Shown: piece by piece, positions 41,922-49,768 of the stretch | How the letters are laid out: every line of letters starts with the position of its first letter | Position numbering within the stretch: position 1 is the first letter of the stretch | Assembly (NCBI RefSeq): GCF_030209375.1 | Contig: NZ_JARVSC010000009.1 | Location: 248,001 to 312,000 of the forward strand | DNA from: Plantibacter sp. ME-Dv--P-122b | Lineage (GTDB): Bacteria > Actinomycetota > Actinomycetes > Actinomycetales > Microbacteriaceae | Length of the DNA stretch: 64,000 nucleotides | Direction of reading: 5' to 3' | Made by a program: the position numbers and the translations under genes | Notes under the pieces: model-generated | Told to the model about the DNA's origin: nothing | Databases searched by the model: none | The model's input: only the letters and a program-made list of their open reading frames with translations

Positions 41922-43153
41922 AGTGCCCATGCTTCCACAGTGGCACCCGCGTCGAGCTCGAGGACGTCCTCCGGGATCACGAGCAGCACGTCGGAGGCCG
42001 CGAGCCCGGCCACGAGGTGGGAGCCGGGGCCTGCGACCGGCTCGACCCGGCCGTCGTCACGCCGGCGTCCGCGCAGGAACTGGCGCTTGCCGGGCACCGA
42101 ACGCACGGCGATCGCGAGCTCGGCCGGCTCGCGCGACGCCTGTGGTAAGCCGGCGACCCGACGGAGGACCGGTGCGACGAAGACCTCAAACGAGAGTTGC
42201 GTGCTCACCGGGTTGCCGGGGAACGCGATGATCGGGACGCCCCGGTGGGCACCGAGCGCCTGTGGTCCGCCGGGCTGCATCGCGACCGAACCGATCCAGC
42301 CACCCAGCGGCCCGAGGACGTCACGGACGACCTCGTGCTCGCCCATGGAGATCCCGCCGGAGGTGAGGATGAGATCGACCTCGCCGTGGAGGTCGTCGAG
42401 CAGGGCGAGCAGGACGTCGGCGTCGTCGACGACGCGCGCACGGTCGGCGACCTCGGCTCCGGCAGCGACAACGGCGGCCGCCAGTGCGGTCCCGTTGGAG
42501 TCGAAGGTCTGGCCGAGGGTCGGCGTCTCGCCGGGTTCGACGAGTTCGGCACCGGTCGTGACGATCGCGACCCGAACCCGCCGCCGCACCTCGACGGTCG
42601 TGATCCCGGCCGCTGCCAGGACGGCGAGGTGTCGTGAAGCGAGGCGCACGCCGGCCGGAAGCAGCTCCTCACCGGCGCGGACGTCGCTCCCGCGCTCCCG
42701 GACGAACAGTCCCACCGGGCGCTCTCCGCCGCTGCGCGGACGACCGAGGACGACGGTCTCGACACCGTGGGAATCCGTCTCGACCTCGCTCTCCTCGACC
42801 GGCACGACGACGTCCGCTCCCGGCGGCACGACCGCGCCGGTCATGATGCGTACCGACGTCCCCGGTTCGAGCGGCGCGGGGTCGATCGGACGCGCGGCGA
42901 TCTCGCCCACCACCCGCAACCGCGTCTCATCGCCCGTGAGGTCTGTTGCCCGAACCGCGAAGCCGTCCATCTGCGAGTTGCGGAACAGCGGCAGGTCGAC
43001 CGGTGACGGCACCGCCACGCCCGTCACCCGACCTGCCGCCTCGTCGATCGGCACGTGCTCGGCGCCGGTGTCGGTCACGGCGTCGAGGAGGGCGGCGACG
43101 TCGGAGGCATGCTGCTCGACGGTCTTCCGACTCGTGGGCGCTGGCGTCGTCAT
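41918..43153 (-). CDS. moeA: Molybdopterin molybdenumtransferase MoeA
   Basis: MoeA inserts molybdate into adenylylated molybdopterin, 411 residues. It has NSQMDGFAV near residue 60, the MogA-like domain with VTTGAELVEPG and TSGGISMGEHEV, and PGNPVSTQLSFEVFV near the C-terminus, followed by a short beta-barrel domain. The ATG at 43153 fits the family start; an ATG at 43192 is in frame but poorly placed. It is the second gene of the minus-strand Moco operon moeB-moeA-moaC/mogA-moaE, separated from moeB by 58 bases and overlapping the next gene. Confidence 0.93.
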   Translation of the reverse strand: MTTPAPTSRKTVEQHASDVAALLDAVTDTGAEHVPIDEAAGRVTGVAVPSPVDLPLFRNSQMDGFAVRATDLTGDETRLRVVGEIAARPIDPAPLEPGTSVRIMTGAVVPPGADVVVPVEESEVETDSHGVETVVLGRPRSGGERPVGLFVRERGSDVRAGEELLPAGVRLASRHLAVLAAAGITTVEVRRRVRVAIVTTGAELVEPGETPTLGQTFDSNGTALAAAVVAAGAEVADRARVVDDADVLLALLDDLHGEVDLILTSGGISMGEHEVVRDVLGPLGGWIGSVAMQPGGPQALGAHRGVPIIAFPGNPVSTQLSFEVFVAPVLRRVAGLPQASREPAELAIAVRSVPGKRQFLRGRRRDDGRVEPVAGPGSHLVAGLAASDVLLVIPEDVLELDAGATVEAWAL

Positions 43154-43211
43154 GGTGGTTCCCGTCGTCGAGGTCGGTCGGTGGGGCTGCACGGGGTGTT
43201 CGGAGCCGCGG

Positions 43212-44351
43212 TCAGTAGCGGGGGACGGTCGGATCCACGAGGCGCGACCACGCGTCGATGCCGCCCTCGAGGTGGACGGCCGAGTAGCCGCGCTCGAGGA
43301 GCAGGCGGAGCGCCGACTCGGATCGGATGCCGTGGTGGCAGTAGACGACCACGGGCGTCTCGGGGTCGAGACCGTGGAGCGTCTCGGGGAGCGAGCCGAG
43401 CGGCATCAGGGTCGAACCGGGCAGCCGGGCGATCTCCGCCTCCCACGGCTCGCGGACATCGAGCAGCACGGCCTCATCGTCGCTCGCCGCGAGCTGCGGT
43501 GCGGTGATCGTGCGGCCGGCGTGTCGCGGCTCGTGAGGGGCTGCCGCTGCGGCGCTCGCCGCGTCCCCTCCTGGCATCCGATGCAGATGCTCGTCGAGCG
43601 ACACCTGCCGGGCACCCGCGGGGTCGCGCTCGTATCGGAGTTCGCGGAACCCGCCGCTCAGCCCGTCGAACATCGTCACCCGGCCGAGCGAGAGGATCCC
43701 GACTCCCGTGAGCACTTTGATCGCCTCGGTGGCCATGATGGACCCGATGACCCCGACCGTGGTGGGCAGGACGCCGCCGGCCTCGCAGGAGAGCACCGAA
43801 CCGTCCGTCGGCGGGTGGGGGAAGAGGTCGCGGTAGCGCGGGCCGCGAGACGACCAGCTGAGCCCGGCCTGCCCGCCGTACTGCGAGACCGCGCCCCAGA
43901 CGAGCGGGACGTCGGCGAGCGTCGCGGCGTCGTCGACGAGGTACCGGGTATCGAAGTTGTCGCTGCCGTCGATGACGAGGTCGATCTCGGCGTCGGCGAG
44001 GAGCCCCATGATCTCGCCGGGTCCGAGACGGAGGCGGTGCCTGAGGATCGTCGCATCGGTGTTCACGGCGACGGCGCGGTCGGCGGCCGAGTCGACCTTC
44101 GGCCGGCCGACGTCCGCGGTGCTGTGGACGGTCTGCCGATGCAGGTTGCTGAGCTCGACCGTGTCGTCGTCCACGAGGTGGATCGCGCCGTCGCCGGAAC
44201 CGACACCGGCAGCGGCGAGCGCCGGGATGACGATGCTGCCGAGGCCGCCGGCGCCGACGATCAGCACCCGTGCGTCGGCGAGGCGCTGCTGCGCCGTCAG
44301 TCCGAACCCGGGGAGGGCGAGCTGCCTGGCGTACCGCGCGGTCGAGGACAT
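43212..44351 (-). CDS. moeZ: MoeB/MoeZ-like sulfur carrier adenylyltransferase with rhodanese domain
   Basis: A ThiF/MoeB-family adenylyltransferase of 379 residues joined to a C-terminal rhodanese domain. The ATP site is GAGGLGS (about 34-40) and DDDTVELSNLHRQ follows. The catalytic Cys lies in SCEAGGVLP near residue 190, and the rhodanese loop is YCHHGIRSE (about 345). The zinc CxxC pair of E. coli MoeB is absent, as in actinobacterial MoeZ proteins. It should activate MoaD's C-terminus and supply sulfur in one polypeptide. It heads the Moco operon and diverges from the ASCH gene at 44495. Confidence 0.92.
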   Translation of the reverse strand: MSSTARYARQLALPGFGLTAQQRLADARVLIVGAGGLGSIVIPALAAAGVGSGDGAIHLVDDDTVELSNLHRQTVHSTADVGRPKVDSAADRAVAVNTDATILRHRLRLGPGEIMGLLADAEIDLVIDGSDNFDTRYLVDDAATLADVPLVWGAVSQYGGQAGLSWSSRGPRYRDLFPHPPTDGSVLSCEAGGVLPTTVGVIGSIMATEAIKVLTGVGILSLGRVTMFDGLSGGFRELRYERDPAGARQVSLDEHLHRMPGGDAASAAAAAPHEPRHAGRTITAPQLAASDDEAVLLDVREPWEAEIARLPGSTLMPLGSLPETLHGLDPETPVVVYCHHGIRSESALRLLLERGYSAVHLEGGIDAWSRLVDPTVPRY

Positions 44352-44494
44352 GCGCCGATTATCCCACCGGCACGGTGCCCGCCGGCCCTCAGACTGCATC
44401 CGCCCGCGTCCGCCGGAGGCAGCAGGCGCCGCCGCAGGAAACCGACAGGAGTGGTGCAGTGGCTCGACGCGTCGATCGATGCTGGGATGGAGGC

Positions 44495-44908
44495 ATGGAT
44501 GACCACCTCCCCATCGTCGAGTTCGCGTTCCCCGGCCCGCTGCGGGACAGGCTGGTGGCGGCGATCGAGTCCGGCGAGAAGGTCGCGACGAGTTCGCTGG
44601 CGCACGAGTACGAGGTGGCAGCCGAGGAGTTGCCGGCGGTCGGGCAGCGCGGAATCGTCGTCGATTCCGATGGCGCTCACCGCTTCGTCATCGAGACGGT
44701 GGGTGTCGAGGTGGTACCGCTGGGCGAGGTGCCGCTGGCCCACGCTCTGGCGGAGGGCGAAGGCTACACGTCGGTCGCCGACTGGCGTTCCGGCCACGAA
44801 CGGTTCTGGACCTCACCGGAGATGCAGGCCGAACTCGGCCCCGGCTTCCAGCTCGACGACACGACGCTCGTCGTCCTCGAACGGTTCGCCCTCATCGCGC
44901 GGGACTGA
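44495..44908 (+). CDS. ASCH domain protein
   Basis: A 137-residue ASCH-domain protein. ASCH domains have a PUA-like beta-barrel and are thought to bind RNA or act as RNA-linked hydrolases. Recognisable parts are the opening beta strand EFAFPGPLRDRLVAAIESGEK and the later LAEGEGYTSVADWRSGHERFW, which carries the conserved Trp and His region. The ATG at 44495 follows GATGGAGG and trims a long non-coding-looking extension. It is monocistronic, converging with the VOC gene 6 bases away. The in vivo substrate is unknown. Confidence 0.82.
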   Translation: MDDHLPIVEFAFPGPLRDRLVAAIESGEKVATSSLAHEYEVAAEELPAVGQRGIVVDSDGAHRFVIETVGVEVVPLGEVPLAHALAEGEGYTSVADWRSGHERFWTSPEMQAELGPGFQLDDTTLVVLERFALIARD

Positions 44909-44914
44909 GGCCGA

Positions 44915-45292
44915 TCAGACCGGCTTGACCGGCGTGCGCAGGAGGCAGAAGGCGTTGCCCTCGGGATCGGCGAGGACGTGCCACGACTCGTCGCCCGTCT
45001 GTCCGATGTCCGTCGGGCGTGCACCGAGGGCCAGCAGGCGCTCGAGCTCGGCGTCCTGGTCGCCGTCGGTCGGGCTGACGTCGATGTGGAGCTTCGACTT
45101 CGGCTGTGGCGGGTCGTCGCTGCGGCTGAGGATGATGGTCGGCTGCGATCCACCGAAGCCGTCCCGCGCTCCGATCTCCACCCCGTCCTCGTCCCGGTCG
45201 AGCACGACGAAGTCGAGGACCTCGCACCAGAAGCGGGCGAGCGCTTCCGGATCGCGGCAGTCCAGGACGAGTTCACTGATGCGACATGACAT
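44915..45292 (-). CDS. VOC family glyoxalase/dioxygenase-like protein
   Basis: A 125-residue vicinal-oxygen-chelate protein built from two beta-alpha-beta-beta-beta halves, with metal-ligand candidates His97 in SKLHIDVSP and Glu at the C-terminal LADPEGNAFCL. Actinobacterial proteins of this small type are annotated as glyoxalase or bleomycin-resistance-like, and most have no known substrate. The ATG at 45292 lies 6 nt after TACATT, a likely leaderless start; the frame is open further upstream without support. It is a single gene between the ASCH gene and a TetR/hydrolase operon. Confidence 0.84.
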   Translation of the reverse strand: MSCRISELVLDCRDPEALARFWCEVLDFVVLDRDEDGVEIGARDGFGGSQPTIILSRSDDPPQPKSKLHIDVSPTDGDQDAELERLLALGARPTDIGQTGDESWHVLADPEGNAFCLLRTPVKPV

Positions 45293-45339
45293 GACGGCAA
45301 TGTACCGGCGCGATCCTCGTGGCGGAAGCCGTTGCGGAG

Positions 45340-45933
45340 CTACCGGCCGTCGGACACGCCGCTGTCCGTCTGGGCCCAAGAGGTCAGCGTGATGACGAAA
45401 CCACGGACGAGGCGGTCGAAGCTGCGGTCGAGGTCTCGGTCGAGCCCGAAGGAGCCTGCCGCCTCGAGCGACACGAAACCGTGCAGGGTGGAGCGGAACG
45501 CTCGGATCGCGTCGATGGCGTCGTCACCGCGGAGTTCGTAGGCCGTGAGGACGTCGCTGATGACCTGGATGGCGCCGAGCGATGCCGCCGTGTCCTCCTC
45601 GTCCTCCGGTCCGGCGATCCACTGCGCGGCCGTGTAGCGTGCCGGGTGCTCCAGGGCCCACTCCCGGTAGGCCCCGGCCATCACCGTGATCGCGTCCGCG
45701 CCCGAACGGCCGACGGCCGCGCGCAGCAGGACGTCGCCGAGCTCGCCCTTCGCCTTGAGGGAGATGCTCCGGCGGAGTCCGGCGAGCGAGTCGAGGTGCT
45801 TGTAGAGCGAGGGCTGCCGGACGCCGAGCCGTTCGGCGAGGGCGGCGAGGGTCAGCCCCTCGAGCCCGACCTCGTCGGCGAGTTCGGCCGCTTCGTCCAC
45901 CACGCGCGCGCGGCTGAGTCCCGCCCTAGGCAC
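45340..45933 (-). CDS. TetR/AcrR family regulator
   Basis: A TetR-family regulator of 197 residues. The helix-turn-helix is at about 8-50 (LTLAALAERLGVRQPSLYKHL) and the ligand domain has the TetR_C-type sequence of the WHG group (AQWIAGPEDEEDTAASLGA). It starts at a GTG that overlaps the stop of the alpha/beta hydrolase gene by 8 bases, so regulator and enzyme form one operon. It probably controls their shared promoter through the palindrome at 46787-46801. The inducer is unknown. Confidence 0.87.
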   Translation of the reverse strand: MPRAGLSRARVVDEAAELADEVGLEGLTLAALAERLGVRQPSLYKHLDSLAGLRRSISLKAKGELGDVLLRAAVGRSGADAITVMAGAYREWALEHPARYTAAQWIAGPEDEEDTAASLGAIQVISDVLTAYELRGDDAIDAIRAFRSTLHGFVSLEAAGSFGLDRDLDRSFDRLVRGFVITLTSWAQTDSGVSDGR

Positions 45934-46762
45934 GGTGCAGCGCCGACTGGAGGAAGCCGAGGACGGCCTGCGAGGTGACCTCGGGCTGCTGGGCCTGCGG
46001 GTAGTGGCCGGCGTCCTCGACGAGGACGACCTCCGCGTGCAGGGTGTCGCCGATCCAGCGGGCCTCAGCCGCGGGGTCGGGGAAGTCGGGGTCCTTGGTG
46101 CCCATGATCACGAGCGTCGGAGCGCTCACGCCGGGGAGCGCAGCCTCGGCCGGAGCATGGTCGGTCTGTCTCGTCGTCTGCGAGAAGGCCTTGCCGTATG
46201 CGGGTCGACGCAGGCTCGCGAAGACGTCGGCGAGGTGGTCGTCGAAGTCGACCGGCTTCCGGCCCGCGTTCAGCGTGGGGAGGTAGGCCTTCCAGACCCG
46301 CGCGATCCACAGCGGGGCCATCATGGCGCGGAAGACCGCCTGCATGACGGCGCCCGCCTTCGGCTTGCGGACGAAGGGCCCGACGAGGACGAGACCGGAC
46401 ACGTCATCCGGGTGCTCGGCGGCGACGATCACGCCGGCGCCGGCAGCGAGCGAGTTGCCGACGATGACGGCCGGGGCACCCAGTTCGCGGATGAGGGCGT
46501 GGACGTCCGAGGCGGTCGCGACGTCGCCATAGGCGGAGAACGTCGTGTCGCTGTCGCCGTGACCACGGAGGTCGGTGGAGGCGACGCGGTACCCGGCCTG
46601 GACGAGCGCGGGAGCGAGGAAACGGTAGGAGGAGCGGAGCTCGCCCATTCCCGGGACGAGGACGACGAGCGGGCCGTCGCCCTGGATCTCGTAGGCGATC
46701 TTGCCTTCGGGACGCTCGAGGGTGCGGGTGGCAGGCCCTGTCGATGCCGGGTTCGTGTTCAT
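45926..46762 (-). CDS. Alpha/beta hydrolase
   Basis: An alpha/beta hydrolase of 278 residues, an esterase-, epoxide- or haloalkane-hydrolase type fold. The nucleophile is Ser104 in GNSLAAG, the oxyanion loop is VPGMGELRSSYRF, and the catalytic His is in AGHYPQAQQPE near the C-terminus, with the acid in TKDPDFP. The N-terminus is best placed at the ATG 46762: a TTGACA/CAGACT promoter lies just upstream and gives a leaderless mRNA. An ATG at 46777 would fall inside the promoter. It is co-transcribed with the TetR regulator downstream. Confidence 0.87.
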   Translation of the reverse strand: MNTNPASTGPATRTLERPEGKIAYEIQGDGPLVVLVPGMGELRSSYRFLAPALVQAGYRVASTDLRGHGDSDTTFSAYGDVATASDVHALIRELGAPAVIVGNSLAAGAGVIVAAEHPDDVSGLVLVGPFVRKPKAGAVMQAVFRAMMAPLWIARVWKAYLPTLNAGRKPVDFDDHLADVFASLRRPAYGKAFSQTTRQTDHAPAEAALPGVSAPTLVIMGTKDPDFPDPAAEARWIGDTLHAEVVLVEDAGHYPQAQQPEVTSQAVLGFLQSALHRA

Positions 46763-46768
46763 GAAGCT

Positions 46769-46801
46769 AGTCTGCATCGCCGTTTGGCTAATGTCAATAG
46801 C
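46769..46801 (-). promoter_or_regulatory. Promoter and TetR operator of hydrolase-TetR operon
   Basis: TTGACA (46797-46792), a 17-nt spacer and CAGACT (46774-46769) precede the ATG by 6 nt. The near-palindrome GCTAATGTCAATAGC (46787-46801, 12 of 15 positions symmetric) covers the -35 box, the standard place for a TetR repressor site. Repression by the TetR of the same operon is inferred. Confidence 0.6.
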
Positions 46802-46821
46802 TTTGATGGATGACCCTCATT

Positions 46822-46870
46822 CGCCCAAATTTGGGCGCCCGAGGTTCCGTTCGCCCAAGCATGGGCGAAC
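46822..46870. repeat. Two related palindromes after the DUF6510-like gene
   Basis: CGCCCAAATTTGGGCG (46822-46837) is a perfect 16-bp palindrome. GTTCGCCCA (46849-46857) and TGGGCGAAC (46862-46870) form a perfect stem with a 4-nt loop. Both share the core TTCGCCCA/TGGGCG. They lie between the zinc-ribbon gene stop and the hydrolase promoter, so they may be a terminator or an extra operator pair. Confidence 0.55.
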
Positions 46871-46888
46871 GAGTGCGAGGGAGGGGCG

Positions 46889-47146
46889 TCAGCCGAGGTC
46901 CGTCCACCAGCGGACGCCGTCGAGGGTGACACGCGTGGTCTCCTCGTGATGGAGGACGACCAGCAGGACGTCGTCGCAGTGCCGACAGCGCACCACCCAG
47001 GCATCCGGGGTGCCGAACGCCAGCTCCGCGGCGAGGGGCGAGACGTCGCGGCACCCGAGGCACTGCGACATTGTCCCGCTCGGGTCGGTGCCGGTCAGTT
47101 CCGACAGGGTTCCGGCGAGGACGTTCCCGTCGAGATGCGAGGTCAT
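46889..47146 (-). CDS. Small zinc-ribbon protein (DUF6510-like)
   Basis: An 85-residue protein with two CxxC pairs (CLGC near 28 and CRHC near 53) that can form one zinc ribbon, followed by a strand-rich C-terminus (DDVLLVVLHHEETTRVTLDG). It matches what is annotated as DUF6510 in my memory; the name is tentative. Its ATG is embedded in the stop codon of the flavin reductase gene (TGATG), so it is the third member of the molybdoenzyme operon. A role as an accessory or electron-transfer partner is suggested only by this context. Confidence 0.75.
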   Translation of the reverse strand: MTSHLDGNVLAGTLSELTGTDPSGTMSQCLGCRDVSPLAAELAFGTPDAWVVRCRHCDDVLLVVLHHEETTRVTLDGVRWWTDLG

Positions 47147-47874
47147 CACGCGCCTCCGAACCGCTCGGTCTTGATGCGGGCGGGATCATGGCCGATCGCG
47201 ACCAGGGTGTCGGCGACCGCCTCGACGAAGCCGGTCGGTCCGCAGACGAACACCGACGGGGTCTCGCCACCGGTGGCCTCGAGCGCCTGCAGGTCGGCTG
47301 CGGCCAGGCGTCCGGCGGGACGCGGCCAGCCGTCGGGGGCTCGCCGGGTGTAGATCCAGGTGACCTCGACCCCGGTCGCCGCAGCGAGCTCGTCGGCGAA
47401 GAATGCGTCCTGCGGTGAGCGGACCGAGTACACGAGTCGGAACGGCGTCGTGCTCCCGGCCGCTTCGTGCGCTCGCACCATCGCCATGAGCGGCACGATG
47501 CCCGACCCGCCGCCGATCAGGAGGACCGGCTCCGTGTCCTCGAGGCGCCAGACGAACCAGCCGCCCAGCGGGCCGCGCACCTCCACCTGGTCGCCGACCT
47601 CGATCGCGTCGACGAGGAACGGGGAGACCTCGCCGTCCGGGACCCGGTCGACGGCGATCTCGATGCGGTCACCGGCATCCGCGGAGGCGATCGAGTAGGA
47701 GCGCACCGCCTGGTAGCCGTCGGGCGCGGTGAGGCGGACGTCGGCGTGCTGTCCGGCCAGGTTTCCGCCCCAGCCGGGGACGTCCAGGATGAGGCTCCGC
47801 CCCGAGGGCGTCAGCTGCGTCGCCGTGACCACGGTGGCCGGCTTCCAGACGTCGACATGGTTCGTGCGCCTCAC
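47146..47874 (-). CDS. FAD-dependent ferredoxin-NADP reductase-like oxidoreductase
   Basis: A 242-residue flavoprotein of the ferredoxin-NADP+ reductase superfamily. The FAD motif RSYSIAS lies near 58-64, GGGSGIVPLMAM near 125-136 binds NAD(P), and VFVCGPTGFVEAV near 208-220 is the C-terminal nucleotide loop. No iron-sulfur domain is present. The GTG start overlaps the stop of the upstream molybdoenzyme gene (GTGA). It probably passes electrons between NAD(P)H and the molybdoenzyme, in either direction, making a compact two-protein redox system with the zinc-ribbon protein. Confidence 0.87.
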   Translation of the reverse strand: MRRTNHVDVWKPATVVTATQLTPSGRSLILDVPGWGGNLAGQHADVRLTAPDGYQAVRSYSIASADAGDRIEIAVDRVPDGEVSPFLVDAIEVGDQVEVRGPLGGWFVWRLEDTEPVLLIGGGSGIVPLMAMVRAHEAAGSTTPFRLVYSVRSPQDAFFADELAAATGVEVTWIYTRRAPDGWPRPAGRLAAADLQALEATGGETPSVFVCGPTGFVEAVADTLVAIGHDPARIKTERFGGA

Positions 47875-48464
47875 GAGTACCGCTGTTCGAGCCAGGGGTC
47901 ACCGTAGGCGTGATAGCCGTTCTGCTCCCAGAACCCCGGTTCGTCGTCCTGCTGCATGACGAGCCCGCGGATCCACTTCGCGCTCTTCCAGAAGTAGAGG
48001 TGCGGGATGAGGAGTCGCGCCGGGCCGCCGTGCTCCGCGGCGAGCGGCTCGCCGTCGAAGCCGGTGGCGATCCAGGCCTTGCCGTCCAGGAGGTCGTCGA
48101 GTGGGACGTTGGTCGTGTAGCCGCCGTAGGAGTGGGCCATCACGAAGTCGTAGCCGCTCTCGACCTCGGCGAAGAGCGTGTCGAGGGAGACGCCCTGCCA
48201 GCTCGTGCCGAGTTTCGTCCAGCGGGTCACGCAGTGGATGTCGCGGGTGATGTCGTCCTGCTGCAGGGCCTGCATGGCCGCCCAGTCCCAGCGGTGGGTC
48301 TCGCCCGTCTCCGTCCGGATCTGGAACTCCCACTCATCGGTGTCGATCCGCGGCGTGGGCCCGGCGGACAGCACCGGGAAGTCCTCGGTGAGGAACTGAC
48401 CGGGCGGGAGTCGGTCGTCCTGCTCCCGTGCCCGTCCTCCGAAACCGCGTGTGAACACCGCCAT
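47871..48464 (-). CDS. Sulfite oxidase-like soluble molybdenum oxidoreductase
   Basis: A small molybdopterin-dependent oxidoreductase of the sulfite oxidase fold, 197 residues, without the dimerisation domain. The Mo-ligating Cys78 is in DIHCVTRW, followed by the conserved WQGVSLDTLF and GGPARLLIPHLYFWKSAKWIRG. It has no signal peptide, so it works in the cytosol. A strong AGAGGAGG site precedes the ATG. It heads an operon with the FAD reductase and a zinc-ribbon protein. It should need the Moco genes of this window. The substrate (sulfite, a nitrogen oxide or an oxidised residue) is unknown. Confidence 0.9.
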   Translation of the reverse strand: MAVFTRGFGGRAREQDDRLPPGQFLTEDFPVLSAGPTPRIDTDEWEFQIRTETGETHRWDWAAMQALQQDDITRDIHCVTRWTKLGTSWQGVSLDTLFAEVESGYDFVMAHSYGGYTTNVPLDDLLDGKAWIATGFDGEPLAAEHGGPARLLIPHLYFWKSAKWIRGLVMQQDDEPGFWEQNGYHAYGDPWLEQRYS

Positions 48465-48561
48465 GTCGACCTCCTCTGGATGGTCAACACCCTAGTGAGC
48501 AGGTGTCGGTGAAGCCAGACCTTCCTGTTCAGGAACCGCCCGGGTGGTAGTCCGGACGAAG

Positions 48562-49182
48562 TCAGCGATCGAGTGGCCCGGGGTGGAGCAGTGCGTCGGT
48601 CATGACCCGCGCCGTCCGTCGGGCTGCGGCGATGATGGCGGCGTCGGTCGCGTCCGTGTTCGCCGCGGCCGAGACGGCGGCGTTGATGGACAGCAACGCC
48701 ATCCGCAGCATGACCACCGACTCGGGGTTCGTGTCGGGGAGCAGTCGGCCCAGGTCGTCTGCGAGTTGGGACAGGCCGGTGCCGACGCGAGGCTCGTCGC
48801 CGTCGTGTGCCAGGCCGGCGAAGAGCAGGGGGTTCGCGGAGAGGAACCGGATGCCCTGCAGTTTCTCGGCGGTGAAGGAATCGACCCATCGGGTCACCGC
48901 TTCGGCGAGGAGGGCGGGGGTCGCAGGCTGGTCGCGAACCCAGTCGAGGAGGTCCTCCGCCTCGTCTCCGCGCTGATCGAGCAAGGACTGCACGATCGCC
49001 TCCTTGCCGTCGAAGTGATAGTACAGCGAGGCCTTGTTGATCCCGAGCTCGTCCGCGATCTGTCGCAGCGAGGTCGCCTCATAGCCCTGCTCCGTGAAGA
49101 GTCGCAGTGCCACTCGCCTGGCCGCCTCGCGGGTCTGTGCGCCACCACGGCTTCGCACGACCGTGTCCTGGTGCTCGCTCAT
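48562..49182 (-). CDS. TetR family regulator
   Basis: A TetR-family repressor of 206 residues, with the helix-turn-helix at about 20-60 (TSLRQIADELGINKASLYYHF) and a long helical ligand domain. It diverges from the SRPBCC gene at 49265 across 82 bases that hold two palindromes. The ATG is 6 nt after TACGAT (49194-49189), which itself borders the operator. It therefore probably represses itself and the SRPBCC gene. The spacer on its 3' side (48465-48561) shows no clear feature. Confidence 0.87.
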   Translation of the reverse strand: MSEHQDTVVRSRGGAQTREAARRVALRLFTEQGYEATSLRQIADELGINKASLYYHFDGKEAIVQSLLDQRGDEAEDLLDWVRDQPATPALLAEAVTRWVDSFTAEKLQGIRFLSANPLLFAGLAHDGDEPRVGTGLSQLADDLGRLLPDTNPESVVMLRMALLSINAAVSAAANTDATDAAIIAAARRTARVMTDALLHPGPLDR

Positions 49183-49195
49183 GCCCCCATCGTAC

Positions 49196-49232
49196 CTACC
49201 GCGCGGTAGATTAACTACCTACCGATAGGTAG
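49196..49232. promoter_or_regulatory. TetR operators between tetR and SRPBCC gene
   Basis: CTACCGCGCGGTAG (49196-49209) is a perfect 14-bp palindrome. CTACCTA (49215-49221) and TAGGTAG (49226-49232) form a perfect repeat with a 4-nt centre. Both contain CTACC/GGTAG, and both lie in the shared promoter spacer, so they are probably two binding sites of the divergent TetR. Confidence 0.6.
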
Positions 49233-49264
49233 GCTGGCGGCTTCTGACGTGAAAGGTGAACGAC

Positions 49265-49714
49265 ATGACCGAATACACCGTGGTCCGCGAGTACCCCTAT
49301 CCCATCGAGGAGGTCTGGGCTGTCCTGACCGAGCCTGAACAGGTCGCGCGCTGGACGACGACGGGGCAGGGCGGCCGGCCGGAGGGCTTCGCGCCCGTTC
49401 CGGGGACGCCGTTCCGGTTCGTCGGCAAACCGACGATCGGCTGGGACGGGGTCGTGCACTGCGAGGTGGTCTCCGTCGATGCGCCCGCGGCGCTCCACTA
49501 CACGTGGAATGGCGACGCGGACACCGACGACGTCACCGACGTGACCTACCGCCTGGAGGCGACGCCTGACGGCACCCGCTTCACCTGGCACCACACCGGC
49601 TTCACCGGGATCGGCGGCTTCTTCATGTCGAGGCTGCTCGGCAACGTCCGGAAGAGGATGCTGACCGAGGGGCTGCCGCCGGTCTTGGAGGCGTATCACC
49701 GGGCGCTGTCGTGA
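49265..49714 (+). CDS. SRPBCC/AHSA1-type protein
   Basis: A 149-residue START-like (SRPBCC, AHSA1) fold protein that binds a hydrophobic ligand in a cavity. The N-terminal strand VVREYPYPIEEVWAVLTEPE, the GKPTIGWDG turn and the C-terminal helix GNVRKRMLTEGLPPVLEAY are typical. The ATG at 49265 has a GAAAGG ribosome site. It is regulated with its divergent TetR neighbour, which suggests the ligand or a related compound controls expression. Members act in lipid or polyketide metabolism or as stress proteins; which applies here is not evident. Confidence 0.84.
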   Translation: MTEYTVVREYPYPIEEVWAVLTEPEQVARWTTTGQGGRPEGFAPVPGTPFRFVGKPTIGWDGVVHCEVVSVDAPAALHYTWNGDADTDDVTDVTYRLEATPDGTRFTWHHTGFTGIGGFFMSRLLGNVRKRMLTEGLPPVLEAYHRALS

Positions 49715-49768
49715 GCACCTTGCTCGAGGTGCGGGTGTCGGAGTGCGCCTCGGCGCTCGCCCCGTCGC

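Noticed and set aside
40824-45392. A 1522-codon open frame on the plus strand across the Moco operon
   Set aside because: It overlaps five well-supported minus-strand genes in antisense and shows Ser/Arg/Thr-rich shadow composition. Only its part at 44495-44908 lies in a region with its own supported gene, and that gene uses another frame.
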